Under the pieces are notes generated by a model. It did not search any database. It had not been told where the DNA came from and was given only the letters and a program-made list of their open reading frames with translations. Below are positions 12,445 to 25,623 of a DNA stretch of 64,000 nt, in pieces. Source of the DNA: Linepithema humile (Eukaryota > Arthropoda > Insecta > Hymenoptera > Formicidae); the NCBI RefSeq assembly GCF_040581485.1, contig NC_090128.1:24954931-25018930 (forward strand), given 5' to 3'. Position 1 is the stretch's first letter; every line of letters starts with the position of its first letter. Made by a program: the position numbers and the translations under genes.

Positions 12445-12911
12445 ACTGTATTATTGTGAGTCACATTAGCTTTTAATGAATTTTAATGAATAAACCTATA
12501 GACTTTGAAATATTTTTGCAATTCTTATTTAAGGTCGATTTAATGGCAATAAGAGCTAATGAGAGTTGAAATTGTAGTGTTCGATGCATTAATTATTTAA
12601 ATTCTAAACGGTTATATCAAATATTTTGGTCCATGTTTCGTTTTTTCTCAGTAACAATCTATCTTAAATCTTAAACTTTACGAATTTCAAATGATTTATG
12701 ACTAGCATTAGAATTCGAAATAAATTTATTAAAACATTCGAAAAAATATTTGATACAATATTAAAAATTGTTAACAATTTTGTATTATTTTTTTTAACAT
12801 AACACGTTTTAAAGAAGTTCAGAGTTAAACATAAATATTCTATTCTATTAATCTACAAGTTCGCACAAAAAGTTATCGGCTGACAAAACTTATAATAAGA
12901 TTTCGGGAGAG

Positions 12912-12946
12912 TATAAAAGCCGCTTCTTTCGCAGTCTCCTTCAGTT
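12912..12946 (+). promoter_or_regulatory. Orphan TATA box + initiator core promoter
   Basis: TATAAAAG at 12912-12919 is followed by TCAGTT at 12941-12946, the arthropod initiator consensus. The A at 12943 is 31 bp from the first T of the TATA box, which is canonical spacing. It points along the plus strand, away from the antisense GPCR, and no long frame follows. It could drive a non-coding RNA, an alternative transcript or a small spliced gene. Confidence 0.5.
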
Positions 12947-12959
12947 ACCTTGAGATCTT

Positions 12960-14565
12960 TTTTGCACGTGGATACGTGAAATTTCTGCTAAATCCGTTAA
13001 ATAAAAGACGGAAAAACACGACAATATACTTTCACGCCTCTTTCCTTTGTGAGAAAAAAAAGTAAAAGGTTTTCAAAAAATTTATTACGTTTATTCAAGC
13101 GTTACGAAAATTTAATGTGTACACTCTCGCGCCAAGAATTTTTCATTTGCGATCACCGTTAGTATTCAGACGCGACAATCATTTCTGTCACTTATAAGAA
13201 GATAATTTATCAAAAATCCCTTTTCAGTCACGCGCAAGAACAAATATTAGGGGAACAAGCTTAATTCGTAAAAAACTAAGTGCTTCGTGTCCCCACAAGC
13301 TGATCGGAGCTACCGGAAGTTGGCGTATTTATTTTATTAAACTTTTGTGCGACTTTCCGTAAATTTTGCGAGCGCAGATTTCAAGAATCGTCTGAATAAC
13401 TGCTGAAGTTTTAATTTTCTTGACAACTTCTAAAGTTTTTGAACAGGGAATAACGCCAATAAGTCGATGTTTTCTGAAAATCTTAAAGAAATTGATTTCT
13501 TTCTTTTATTTTTGAAAAAAAAACGGCTTTATTAATTTGCAAACTACTGACATTGCCATATTTTCCTAAGAACTCACAATATTTTTTTATAAACAATGAT
13601 TTTTTAATATTATTTTATTCCAAATATAGTATAGTCATCTATGAATAACTTTTTTAAAAGCTATATACTTTTTTTTATCTAAACAATGAATACACAAATT
13701 ATCACAAAATATGTCCGCTGAATTTTATTATTTATAAAATTATAAATAATTTATAATAATTTGTAATTTTACAAAACAGATTTTACAAACAGATTAAAAT
13801 TAAGCAAGTTTAATTAATTTTCTTCGTGTTACGCACATTTGTAGAAATTATTGTGAGAGATTCTCACCCCTTCTGTCAATTGTAAAATGTACCGCGGTTA
13901 TATGAGTAAATTAAATTGTTTAAATTGTTATGTCACGGGAAACTGAATCCTATTCTCTGCCATTATTTTTTGCTTTTATTGATTGCGAATTGATCAAAAT
14001 AAATCTTCATTCTACTTGCATATCGTGAAATAGCTTTTATGGTTTATGGATGCTTTTTGAAAATTACATCGCAATTTTCAATTTGATCGTGTTATACAGA
14101 ATATTTCTCGCGCGTATCTCATTATTTTTCGATGGTGTATTTGGTTATGCCAACTTGAAGTCAATCTTTCCATAATTTTCAAGAAAACTTTGATTGCTTT
14201 TGATCTTTCTTGAAAGAAGAAGCTTGTGAAAAAATTAATTTATCTTGATATGTAATATAAAAAAAAGTTGATATGATTTATTTGCTTCCGACATCAAAAT
14301 TCTATTATAATTCAATGTCATTGTAATGCGAGAGATTAGGAGCCTTATATGAGATACTGATCTTATCTCCTCCTGTTTCCGTATTATTGCTTTTTATTAT
14401 TTCCTCGTTTTTATCTTATCTTGGCAAATAATTTAGACGTTTTCTCGGTTCTGAGATCATAATCATAACAAAAAAAATCTTAATTCAATTTCAGAATGTG
14501 TGTACAATAGGAACAACAATATGAGCAATAGAATTGAAAAGTTTAAATAATATATGAAATATCAG
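12960..14565. other. AT-rich intronic DNA, no gene seen
   Basis: This follows the candidate core promoter. I see no frame of useful length; the first ATG frames close within about 20 codons. A transcript from here would be non-coding or spliced. No transposon ends were recognised. Confidence 0.45.
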
Positions 14566-15200
14566 CAGGGGGTTGGGTAAGTTATCTTTTTTTTTTTTTT
14601 TAACTAAGTCAAGTTAAAGTTAACGGCTTTAAAAATTTAACTTAATTAAGATACAAGTTAACCTATAATGAAATTAATTGTATAAAATGTTAAGTAAATA
14701 AAAAAAAAAATAATTGAAAAGTTAAAAGTAAAATTTGTTTTATTTCATGATTTTAGGGTTTCTCAGTCTTACAAATAACGGAAATAACAAATATACACTT
14801 TATTTAGAGACATACTCTATATACATATTTTGTTCGCATACGAAACGGGCCATTCTGATTTTTGTGATTGAATCTTTGTGATTGTGGTCGGAATTCTTCA
14901 GTCTAGAAGTATACAACCAGTCACATTACACAGAATATGGCCCGTTTCGTATGCGAACAAATTCGCACGAGTTCGAGAATCGAGGTCTTATATAATGTAT
15001 AGTTACTTGTAGGCAGGCGCGCGGCCTTCCGCGACGCCTTTATTTATGGCATGGCTAACTTCAAGAAAGTTAATAGTTACCGATGAAATGTAACTAAATT
15101 AAGTTAAAAGTTAAGGTTTAAAATGTAACTAAGTTAAGTTAAAATTATTTAACTTTTCAACTTAACTTTTATCTTTTTAACTAGACACTACCCAACCCTG
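14566..15200. mobile_element. MITE-like element with GGTTGGGTA termini
   Basis: The left end CAGGGGGTTGGGTAA and the right end CTACCCAACCCTG are inverted. Both subterminal regions are packed with TTAACTT/AAGTTAA motifs in opposite orientation. A second, internal inverted repeat pairs 14831-14857 with 14931-14959 (core CGCATACGAAACGGGCC). There is no coding capacity. It is likely a non-autonomous DNA element, perhaps with a second element nested inside it. Confidence 0.6.
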
Positions 15201-17111
15201 AATGTCAGAATGTTTATCAGAATGAATAATGATCTTATAAACCGCATTAATTAATCCACATAATTTAACGCAATATTTTTTTTAATGAAAAGATTAAAGG
15301 AAATATTTTTAAAGAAATATATTATTTATGAAACATCATGAGCTTCTCAGCCACTGTCGGTCATAATATTGCCTCGTTTTTTATGTTAATCCGTTTGTAA
15401 CAAAAAGCAGATAGTCGAAAATGAGATTAATTTTGCAGATCACAAGCAAATTCCCTGGGAAAAATAATGTCACGAAAGGAAGAAAAATTTCAAAAAGTAA
15501 CACAGATAACTAATACAGATAACAGAATTGTGCAGTAAAAGGAAACCGTTCATAAATTATTCTTTAACGCATTACAAAGGAAGATCGATCCTCTGTGACT
15601 CAAATTTTCCTTAGATATTGTGTGAAAATTATTAATGAAGCAAAAGCCATATAATATTTTGGATTGAATTGTTAAGTAATAAGGAGTGTTTTATAACAAC
15701 TTTCCCGGATCAGTTGATACACGTGTTCTTTTTATATTGTATGTCGTCTTAGCCAGCTATTATGGTTTGAAATATATGTTATGAGGAAAAGTTCTACATT
15801 TGTCATATCCTTTTTTATTTGGGGGCGTATTGAAATTGACTTATTCTGATCAGAGTGTTGATGTATTTTCTAAGAAAAAAATTAAAACAGTATTACTTAT
15901 TTATTCATAAATAAATATGTACAAAATATTGAATAATATATTTAATAATACTTCCTAAATTATTATTCCAATGTTCTTGTAAGATATTGTGTGACGAATG
16001 AATTCATCATGCATTTCGTGTGGAAAAGAAAAAAGAAGAATTTAATAAATTGCGCTTTGAATATGTAATACTTTATTTTTTAATTATTTTAGTTTTATGT
16101 AGACTTTATTTTAACAGGATTTTTAGTCTAAACGAGAGACATTTTATTGCTAATATACGTCCATAAAAATTGTGCGGTACGTTTACGTTTATATTTTATT
16201 ATCCCCACGTCATAGACGTTTTCAATGAGAATTTCGTAATAAATAGCTCAACTTTCCTTCGAGCAAAAGATTTACATGTCCAGAAAAATTCTGAGAAAAG
16301 ACTTTCACGTTTCTGATTTTATTGAACTAAAGATGGAAAAAGAAAAAGCGAACAAATAAAAGCAAACAAACAAGAAAGTTATTCGATTGTTAGGAATTTT
16401 TTAGGTTTTTTATTTCCATAGAAAATAAGGTACCTACTTTTCAGCAACACGATATATGAGATAATATTTGTTACTGAAAAAAAAAATATATATTGAGAAA
16501 TAAGTTTAATTTCATGGAAGTTTGACATAAAAGATACATGAATAGTTTTTGAATGATAAGCAATTTGAAAAAGAAAAGAAATTCACTAATTGCGTTTCAG
16601 ATATACAAATATGTAATAATACTTTATTTTTTACTTATTTTATTTTATTCTCCAGTAATAAATAACTCGATTTTTTTTATAGAATAAAGGATTTGTGCTT
16701 CTAGAAAAATTGCGAAAGATATATTTTACTTTACAGGTAGAATTTTTTCAGGCTTTAATCTTTAACTGATATTATTTTATTTTTTCTTTTAATTATTAGT
16801 ATCATGCAGTCTATCAAATTTTTTTTTATTTTAATGTAAAAAACTCAGATAAGCAGGAATTCTTTTGTGATTATTATTGTTGCACACATGAGTGGTGCAA
16901 TGTAGTATGCAACAAGATCAACAATAGGAAGTTCAATTGAAAGATTTAAAAAGTGTACAATACAACAGAACGATGGGAATACAAACGGACAATAATGATC
17001 TCATATATCTCATGATACCAGTTAAAAATTAACACTGAGGCATGTATTTATTAAAATATTTATTAAGAGTTATTAAGATTTTAATTTTTTTTAAATTGTG
17101 AAAAAATATGG
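15201..17111. other. AT-rich intronic DNA with a degenerate direct repeat
   Basis: No gene was seen. The segment near 16015-16330 and the segment near 16560-16740 share several blocks in the same order, such as ATATGTAATA...CTTTATTTTTTA. This suggests an old tandem duplication spaced by about 550 bp. Confidence 0.4.
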
Positions 17112-17414
17112 AGAATATTTGGCAACACTGAAACACTCCTGCAATATTTCTTAATAAAAATTGTAAAATAATACTCTCTATTATAAGATATTACATTGTC
17201 CCCCTCATGCCGAAACCATGAATGCAAATTTTCTTCAACCTCGTTTTTTTTGTGAAATTTATTTTATGCTACTTAATTTTGTATTTATAAAGGTTCAGAG
17301 CCTAAGATCTAAGGTATCTTAGGCTCCGAAGGCTCTTAAATTATGATAAGAATATTATTTTACAATTTTTATTAAGAAATATTGCAGGAGTGTTTCAGTG
17401 TTGCCAAATATTCT
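17112..17414. mobile_element. Foldback/MITE with 63-bp arms
   Basis: Left arm 17112-17174 (AGAATATTTGGCAACACTGA...) and right arm 17351-17414 are near-perfect inverted copies. A central small hairpin, CCTAAGATCT...TATCTTAGG, lies near 17303-17323. There is no coding potential. Confidence 0.75.
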
Positions 17415-20400
17415 CTACAGAAATTCATTACTTTTGACACGTATACAAATATATTTGCGTATTTTACGTAATAAGCAAGAAATGTGATATATGTGTTACT
17501 TAAAGTTAAAAGCCGCCGCGCCTTTGATAAATCTGTTCCTCACCCTATATGCTCTTTAGATTTAAAAATATAAACGCTTTGTTACCACGCGCAATGTACA
17601 ACTTTGCTCAGTTTATGTTTTGCCACGTAATAAAGCGTGAAACAAATATGAACAATAATGGGTTCAATTAGCCGTTAATGATCAAGGGCTCGTGTGAAAA
17701 AGTTCCATATTCGATGATCATAGTGGAAGGCATATGTATCGTAGGCCACAAAAAGCCAAACGTTATAAAAGAGATAGTACGTAGGTATATGCGAAGATCG
17801 TATCTTCTTTGCAACTAGGATAATTGGAGAAGAGAAAAACTAGGACGTTTGTGCAGTGTTTCTAAAAACAGGATGGAAGTAACACAAATGTTATCTTTCT
17901 TTTCTTTAACGACTTAAAATCTACAGCTAACGCAGTATTTTGCACTTTTTTTCTCTCTAATTGCACATTTTTATTCTCTTATTTGTAACGTATTGTTATC
18001 TTTATTTGGAAATCTTCAATTCTAAATTCAATTACGATCTTTGATCCATGTGTAATATAATTTTCAAAACTTCAGATTAACTAAACGGAATCAAATAGAT
18101 TAATTAATATTATATTTGTGTTGAGATTTATTTTTTGTGTCGAGATTTAGAAAATGCGCAATATTTTTTTATTTGTCAAATTTTTTTGCATGTGCGACCG
18201 ATTCTCGCGTGAATTTTCACATTTCTGGTAAAATATACATTATGATATGCGTGATATATGAAGCGTGATATATAAATAAAATTTGCAAAATTCGTATTTC
18301 GATATTTAAGTACAATGGATATACGAGTATCAGTGGGTTTTGTTGTATGTTCAGATTTATTCGACTCATAAATTTTACTGTTTTGACATGTCCCAAAGAA
18401 GAGATTTCTTATGAAAAACCATAGTGCTGATGATATTAAATTGTGCGGAGAATTCACTGGTCTCTCTTGTCATTGAGCCTTAAGATAAACTCGTACATCT
18501 TCACCCTTCCAACTTGTTCCATTTAGTTATTGTAACTTGTCTTAAGAATGATAAATCTTTTTACGAGGGTAACGCATATTAGCGTGAAGAAGGGAATCAA
18601 TAGATCGTATTTCATCGACAAGTAAAATATGCGTATGTGTAATACGTAATTGAGATAAGCATTACGCGATGCTTTCAGCTAACTTCAAAAATCATTTTGT
18701 TCAGCCTCCTCGTGTCTTCATTATCACTCGGGGGAGCGATTCAATCAACGGCATTAATTGCTAATTAGTAAGAGAATTAAATTCAAGATACAATGGAATA
18801 TATACGTTAGCATTGTATTGTCCGAATGTTACTTTTACTAATTTAATAGAACGTAGGCAATATTATTTTGTATTTTAAAGATTCTTTTCGTAGATGAAAA
18901 TTTACGATTCTTATATAGTTAAAATTCTTAAATTACTTAAAGTGTTTTTTTTTACAAAATATTTTATAAAATTATTTTTTTAAAGCAATTATTATGACAT
19001 GTGTTATCTTGTTGTATTAAAGTATGGAAACTTTTTTACTGATATTCCCATTAATTTCTATTTGCTTTTAGCTTTCCTCTTTTTTTCAAGATTTATAAAA
19101 ATTTCGATAATATTAGGAATATATTTCCGCATAATTTAACATATATTTATAGAACAGCAAACTATAGGGGATTAAAGTAACTCGCATTTTACGATAGCTT
19201 GTACAAATATCGACGTTTTTGCTTGTCGAAAGCAGAAAATTGCAGCAAACAGAACAGATGACCGATATGTCCCAAATCAGATAATCACTAGATCTTGATT
19301 GATTGGTTTCGACATTATTTCCGTTTTAGTGGTTTTATTTATCGCCCACACACATCCGTTGGCTCTAATTACTTAGATATGTCACGCAATATAATGATCG
19401 AAAAAGGACGTTTCCGAAATACATTCACGTGCTGATTGCTTATTGCTTTTGAGTCATTATTTTAAGAAATTAAAGGAAGATAAAACGAAATAAATTTTTC
19501 AGTTATCTTTACAACTTTTGAGAGAATGGAATACAAATAAATTTTTTTGCATATTTTTATGTTTCTATTTTTAAAACTATAAAAAAATATGGAGAAAATA
19601 TAAAATACAATATTTCAATACTTGGTTTTCTTTAGTCTACGATATTGCAATAAAAAATTTTAAAAAATGTTTTAAACTTTAACGTTTTAACTTTATTTTT
19701 AAAATAATAAACCAATGAATAATTACGTTATATGCATTTACATTTCAAATATTTAGGTCATAAAATCTTTATTTTATTAGTAAGAAATGCCTGTAAGAGA
19801 TTTACAAAGGAAAACGTAAAAATATCTCGCGGTTAGGCAAAACTGAAATATACGCTAGGAGAAGTAAAATAAAATGCTTCGATTAATATTGTACATCCCA
19901 AGAATCTACACTCAGATATTTATGCTTTTTCTTCCGCGGGATATTTAAGACTTAGCTTTCTCGGCCATATACTTTGACAGAAATCACGCGGATTTTCTCT
20001 CGTTCTGCGGGATAGTAGTCATTGGTCTTATACGAAAAGTCTATATCTCCGACTACTTTTCGCGCGCGCGAGATAAAATAAAACTTTTAGATTAATTTTT
20101 CTTTTATACTCTTAATCCCTGCCAATTGAGAATGGGTACACTATCAATTTTCTGAAAGCAGAATCTCTACATTTTTTCCTCCGATCACTCAATTAATATA
20201 TCTCTGTCCTTAAAATATATATCAATATTTCTCGATATTGTATACGACGACTCATATGAAAAAAGATTGATGCCCCGACTCACTTGGAAATCGAACAGCA
20301 GACGGCGAAGTTTTCTTTTCGTATTTTGTACTTTCTACTTGAGTGGGTGAGCTATGTCGTGGGACGTCGTTGAAACGTGCGGTGCGTTTCGTACAATCAA

Positions 20401-20914
20401 TGGACTGGAAAAGGGTCAATCTTTTCGTAAACCTTTGATGAAATTATGGTTTCATTTATCATGAAAATGAGAATATGTTTGTTCTTACGGCAAGTATAAT
20501 GGAAAAAAAATGTATAAAGATTGTAAAGAAGGAAAAGGAACGTGAAATCGTTCGTGCGAGAAATATCTATCGTTTTTTTTTCCTCGCTTTTTTTCTCTTG
20601 ATCACTACGTGTGTAGGATACATATGAATAAAATTACATACGAATAAAATTCCTCACATGTCGTGCAATAGGCATGATAAAACTTTTTTGCTGAATTAGT
20701 GGGGTTATATCAATAAAAAAGAGAAAGTATGTTATGAAGTGAATATTCCGAAAATGTATAGCCAGTACTGCTCAACCTTTTAGGGCAAGCTATTTTTTTT
20801 AAATAGAGCAATCTTGCAATTCATTCATGTACAGAGGAAAAAATATAATATTAAATATAAATTTAGGATATGTGATTTTAACATTTATTAAACATATTAA
20901 TAGAGACAAACTAA
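17415..20914. other. AT-rich intronic DNA, no gene seen
   Basis: No reading frame, RNA gene or repeat terminus could be supported. A TATAAAAG occurs at 17764 but no initiator sits at the right distance. A CGCGCGCG run occurs at about 20061. Confidence 0.45.
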
Positions 20915-21165
20915 GGCCCTGCGCACAATAGAGAACATATTAGGAATAGAAATAAATATTAAATATTAGGAAGAAGAATTTGGAATTATTTTACTTCAAA
21001 CAAAGGAACGAAATATATTGGTTATTCCTAATTCTTAATTTTTAATTCATAATACAATAATACATCCCATTTTCTTGTTCTGAAATGAAATAATTCCAAT
21101 TTTCTATTCCTAATGTTTAATATTTGTTCTTATTCCTAATATTTTCTCTATTGTGCGTAGGGCCC
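20915..21165. mobile_element. MITE with GGCCCTRCGCACAATAGAG termini
   Basis: The left end GGCCCTGCGCACAATAGAGA and the right end (complement) GGCCCTACGCACAATAGAGA are inverted over about 58 bp, continuing through ATATTAGGAATA. The element is about 250 bp with no coding capacity. No clear target duplication was found, so the superfamily is not assigned. Confidence 0.7.
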
Positions 21166-24100
21166 AAGTATCAAAATATAAAGAATTTATTAGAAATAAA
21201 ATAAATAATGAAATTAGAAACATAAATTTTACAATGAAATCAAAGAAAGTAAAAATTAAAATGTAAAGATCTATCAAAAAATACGTCGACCGGTGGATTG
21301 CAATCGACTGATTGAGTACCCTTGATATAAGCGAAGCACGTCAATCATATTGGAAATTATTACAGGTTGAGGATATTTCATCTCTATCTTCTCATATTAT
21401 CTTCTAATAACTGATTCAATCAATTTAGAGTCGATTATTTTTGTATGGAAAATATCTATACAGCTTAATAGTTTTTGAGTAATTTACAATTGAAAATAAA
21501 ACTCTTTGTTTTGAAAATAAGACAAAGAAATGTATTTTATTATATATTCTAATTTTTTTTAAATATTTCCTGTACATAGCATATATATACACAGAATACT
21601 GTTACATATTTTTGTGTAAAGTATGCTGAGGGAGATTTTTTGATTTTTATTTAAATGACAAATACTTGAATACATCTAGTTGAAATGTAAAATTTAGTAT
21701 GGAAATTAGAGTGCATCCGTTTTAGTGACAGGATATGAACGATCACAAAAGCGACTCTCTTGAAAAGGATAAAAATGTGGTTTGTTTGTCAAGTTAAAGA
21801 TGAGTTATGTTGAATAAATTCAATATACTTTTGTACTTGCAAATAATTTGTTTATTATCTGAGAGTTTTACGCCAAATCAACCAATCAATAATTATCAAA
21901 ACGTTAACGTTCAAATTTATTTATTTCTTTTTTTATGCGGGTAGATAATCTATGAAATATATCTTGAAAATAAAATATACAATCAAGATACATTAATTAA
22001 AAATAAGAAAACAAAATTTGAAAATATTATTCAGAATGATTACTTATTCATTATTATGATTTGCTTAAAATTTTATTTCACATTTATATTTTTTAAAATA
22101 TTTAACTATTATTTATTTAAGAAATGATGTTTGATTTGAAAAAAATATAAGTAAATTGATTTTTTTTGATAATATAATGTGATCACGAATCTAATAATGG
22201 GAATAACAGGATGTCTTACCTTAAATGTCCATTCAAATATTTAAAAAGGGGGGTGTTTTTGAAGGAAATTTTTCTAACTGAACTTGCTTATTTTTAAGAA
22301 GGAACGAAACTGATGTTTGGCCTTGGGGTGAATTCCCTGAGGATAGTGTGGGGTATTGACGCACGTCAGATTCAGGAGATTTCTCAATTTGCTATATGTG
22401 GAAAACAGCAAATGCAGGAAAAGTCAGTGAGGAGAAGAGGTTTATTTTTATACTTCATGTCACTGTCCTACGCTTGTTATACAGAGACATCGATATCGAT
22501 AATCAAATCTTTGGACAATCGCTGTTGAGTTTCAAAAGAAATCCTGCTTCTATTCTTCGAAGCAATTTTCTATTTCTTTAGATAATCTAAACTTTTTTTG
22601 TAGAATGACACATACTTGGATAAATCGGTGACAATGGTACAAATTTGAGTACTAGGGCGGAACAAATTTAAACTATACCCGTGCTTTCAATAATAATAGA
22701 CCTTAGGGTAAAAAGTCACATGTGAAAGTCACATGAAGATCACATGAAGATCACTTTTAAATTTTTAAATAAAAACTCTTATTTTTTTATTTGCATATTT
22801 GCATATTCTTATAATTGATATCAAGAAATGTTTTAAATAATTCGATTAAACTTTTATAATTCGATTAACCGTTTTATACTAGAACTTTCTTATATATTTT
22901 GCATTTTGTTGATATTTTTTGACGTGAATATCTCATAAGATATTTACTTTTCTCAACGATCTTAACTTAATATTCTTATAGGATAATGAAAGACAACACA
23001 TATATGGAATACGTATATATTATACACTGTTTTAAGATGAACAGATGTTCTTTTAAATACAGATTCTCTGATCAGTATGAAATCGATTTTTCTTCAACGA
23101 AAATAATGAGACGATAAGCGTGTTAAGCGATTGTGTGAAAAAGAAGATTTTTTTGTGAATTAAGTTGTAAGAGAAATAACCAACAGAATCGTATTCTTAA
23201 GTTAATTTCTAGTGTACTTTAACAAAATTTTAATTTCAAGTTTTTGTTGCGGAGATATGTGATATTGAAAATCGGAAAAATGCGATAAATGATTACTTTC
23301 TTTGACATACATTTGTGCTAAGGAAAAATTGATTTAAAATTATTCAAATTGCTTATTATTAAATTAAAATTAGTTGTGTGACATTCCGTATATTCCGTAT
23401 TTGTATGCGCGTCATAAATAAAAGTAAGAATCTAAAAAAGCTATTTTTAGTATTAATGAAGATACTGTTTTGCTCTTATAAAACTCTCTACTGCTCTCTT
23501 CAATTTATTGGACACTAAAGTTTTCAAATTTTTGAAGTAACATGAAGGCTATAAAAAAGAACATTGTTCTCGCTTTTCCAGACCTAAAAATATGAAGGTT
23601 TCCACTGACTCTGTGATTTTTATTGGTGATAGTAACTTATCGCATATTTATCGCATCTGCTCCCACTGGGAAAAATCAGTTTTTGGCTTTATCGCGAAAT
23701 TATTCCAGAGATGCGAATACATATATTTATTCACACTGAAATCGTATAAATTTACATTTATTATGATAAATCGGAGTCTTTCTGAGCTGCAAAAAGACAG
23801 ATAAGCAACAGAATCATACTTTTCAATAATTTTTAAATAGATTAATAAATTTAAAATTTAGTTAAAAAATATACGATATTGAAAATTAGTAACCTTTTTC
23901 GTCATATTCATTAACTGTAAGAAAAAATCGACTTTAAATTGCTCAGAGAATTTATCGTTAAAAAGACATCCGTCCGTTTTCGTATTATGTATATTCTGTA
24001 CCAACGCGCGTACCTGTTTTCCTCTATATAATGTTTGAAATTTGCTTCCGCACTATTAGCACTGATTTTATATAGCTGTTATCACACGATTTCACGATGT

Positions 24101-25054
24101 TGTTTTTATTGAAATGCAATATTAATAGGACGATGGTCGGTGACGAACTGAGGGATTTTCGCCTACTGCCAAGCCCGAGTCCTTTTGAAATTTATCACGC
24201 GCAGGCTCGTAGTACATCCGACGCAGAACGCAGATATTTTGCGCATGGAAGAACCGCTTTGATGTGTGAAATAAGAAACTGATTTTTTAATTTTGATAAA
24301 TGTAAATGTGACGATTATAAGATTGATGGAAACGATGGAAAAATTATATACAATACACCTTACGCGCGCATTTGTTATCGTCAAGTTCTCGAAGGCTCTC
24401 TGAACTTTATAATCGTGAAATATTGATCGTATTAGACGATCGTATTAGATGCGCTCTAGACTTCTGATCATACACGCTGCCGCGTTTCCATCAGATCATT
24501 ATCTTTTAATGATAAATTTTCTTTTTTAAAATATTAAAAAGAATATTCAGATGTTTAGATAGTTTTCGAATAATTAATGATTAAAAATATATTTCGAGTT
24601 ATATATGATGAGCAACGATTTAAAAAAGGAAACAAATAATGAACAAAAATTATATTATTTGGTTAATCGCAAATGGAACTTATTTTTAATTTTATCTTGA
24701 AGATTAATTACGAAAAATACTCGTAAAACATATTAAGAAATAATTTAAAAAAAAATGGATTATTATTAGAGTATAATTTTCAATTTAAAATAATTTTAAA
24801 ACATTAATTTTTATTGAAAATGCTCTTAATCTATATACTTCTTAGTGTTATAGTCTTGTTTATAGTCTGTGACAAATTGTGAAAGTCTACGAAAGACAGA
24901 CGATTTGTAAGGAAGTCATTTTGCAGCTCATGTATAATACATTTTTTTTAAATAAAAATTATAATATCAAGGCTCCAATAAAAATTATGAATTTAAAATG
25001 GGCAAAAAAGGCAAAAAGAGCATTGGCACTTAATACTTGTTTTTCGTGTTCCAC
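21166..25054. other. AT-rich intronic DNA, no gene recognised
   Basis: Short frames are scattered here (for example 22313-22528, 24097-24282) but have no recognisable motif, splice context or codon bias. Blocks at about 23165-23420 recur in degenerate form at about 23800-24020 (see findings). Confidence 0.4.
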
Positions 25055-25293
25055 CTACATTAGGCCTTCTTTAGTATTGATACGAAATAAATATGGCAAA
25101 TATTCTATTGAGTCCATGGTTAAAGATGGTGGAAATAAATTATACTAAAGTCAATGGTTAAAATAATAATGATCACTATATTTTTTCACTCATATTTTAT
25201 ATCTATCACCTGTAACCATGGACTCAATAGATTTTGGACCAATGGATTTTGCAATATTTATTTCGTATTGACACTGAAAAAAACCTAATGTAG
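25055..25293. mobile_element. Degenerate foldback element
   Basis: Left arm 25055-25119 and right arm 25216-25293 are inverted copies with small indels. Shared landmarks are CTACATTAGG at the outer edge, CGAAATAAATAT in the middle and GAGTCCATGG at the inner edge. It is likely an older MITE. Confidence 0.65.
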
Positions 25294-25400
25294 ATCGAAA
25301 CGTTTGTCAATATACGTAATGTGATTTATGTTTCGAATATATTTGCACAAGCATTGGCTTTTTTACACTTTTTTTGTATATTTGATATACAAGTATACAT

Positions 25401-25623
25401 TTAAGGCCGGTTGTTCCAATTTCTTGGTAGACTTTATCTCTCAATTACCTAAAATAAATATCAATAACTGTTGTTCTATCTTAATAAAATTTACTTACAG
25501 ATTAAATTCTTATTACCAAGAGGTAATTTTACTCGATATTCCACTAAGTAAGGATTATTGAATATTTATTTTAGGTAACTGAGAGGTAAAGTCTACCAAA
25601 AAGTTGAAACAACCGGTCTTTAA
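25401..25623. mobile_element. TTAA-flanked MITE (piggyBac-type target)
   Basis: The element begins TTAAGGCCGGTTG and ends CAACCGGTCTTTAA, with inverted arms of about 60 bp running to AAATAAATAT. TTAA at both edges is the target-site signature of piggyBac-type transposition (established knowledge). No transposase is present, so it would be non-autonomous. Confidence 0.65.

Noticed and set aside
17764..17771. TATAAAAG as a second intronic promoter
   Set aside because: No TCAGT-type initiator at 25-32 bp downstream; chance occurrence is likely in AT-rich DNA.
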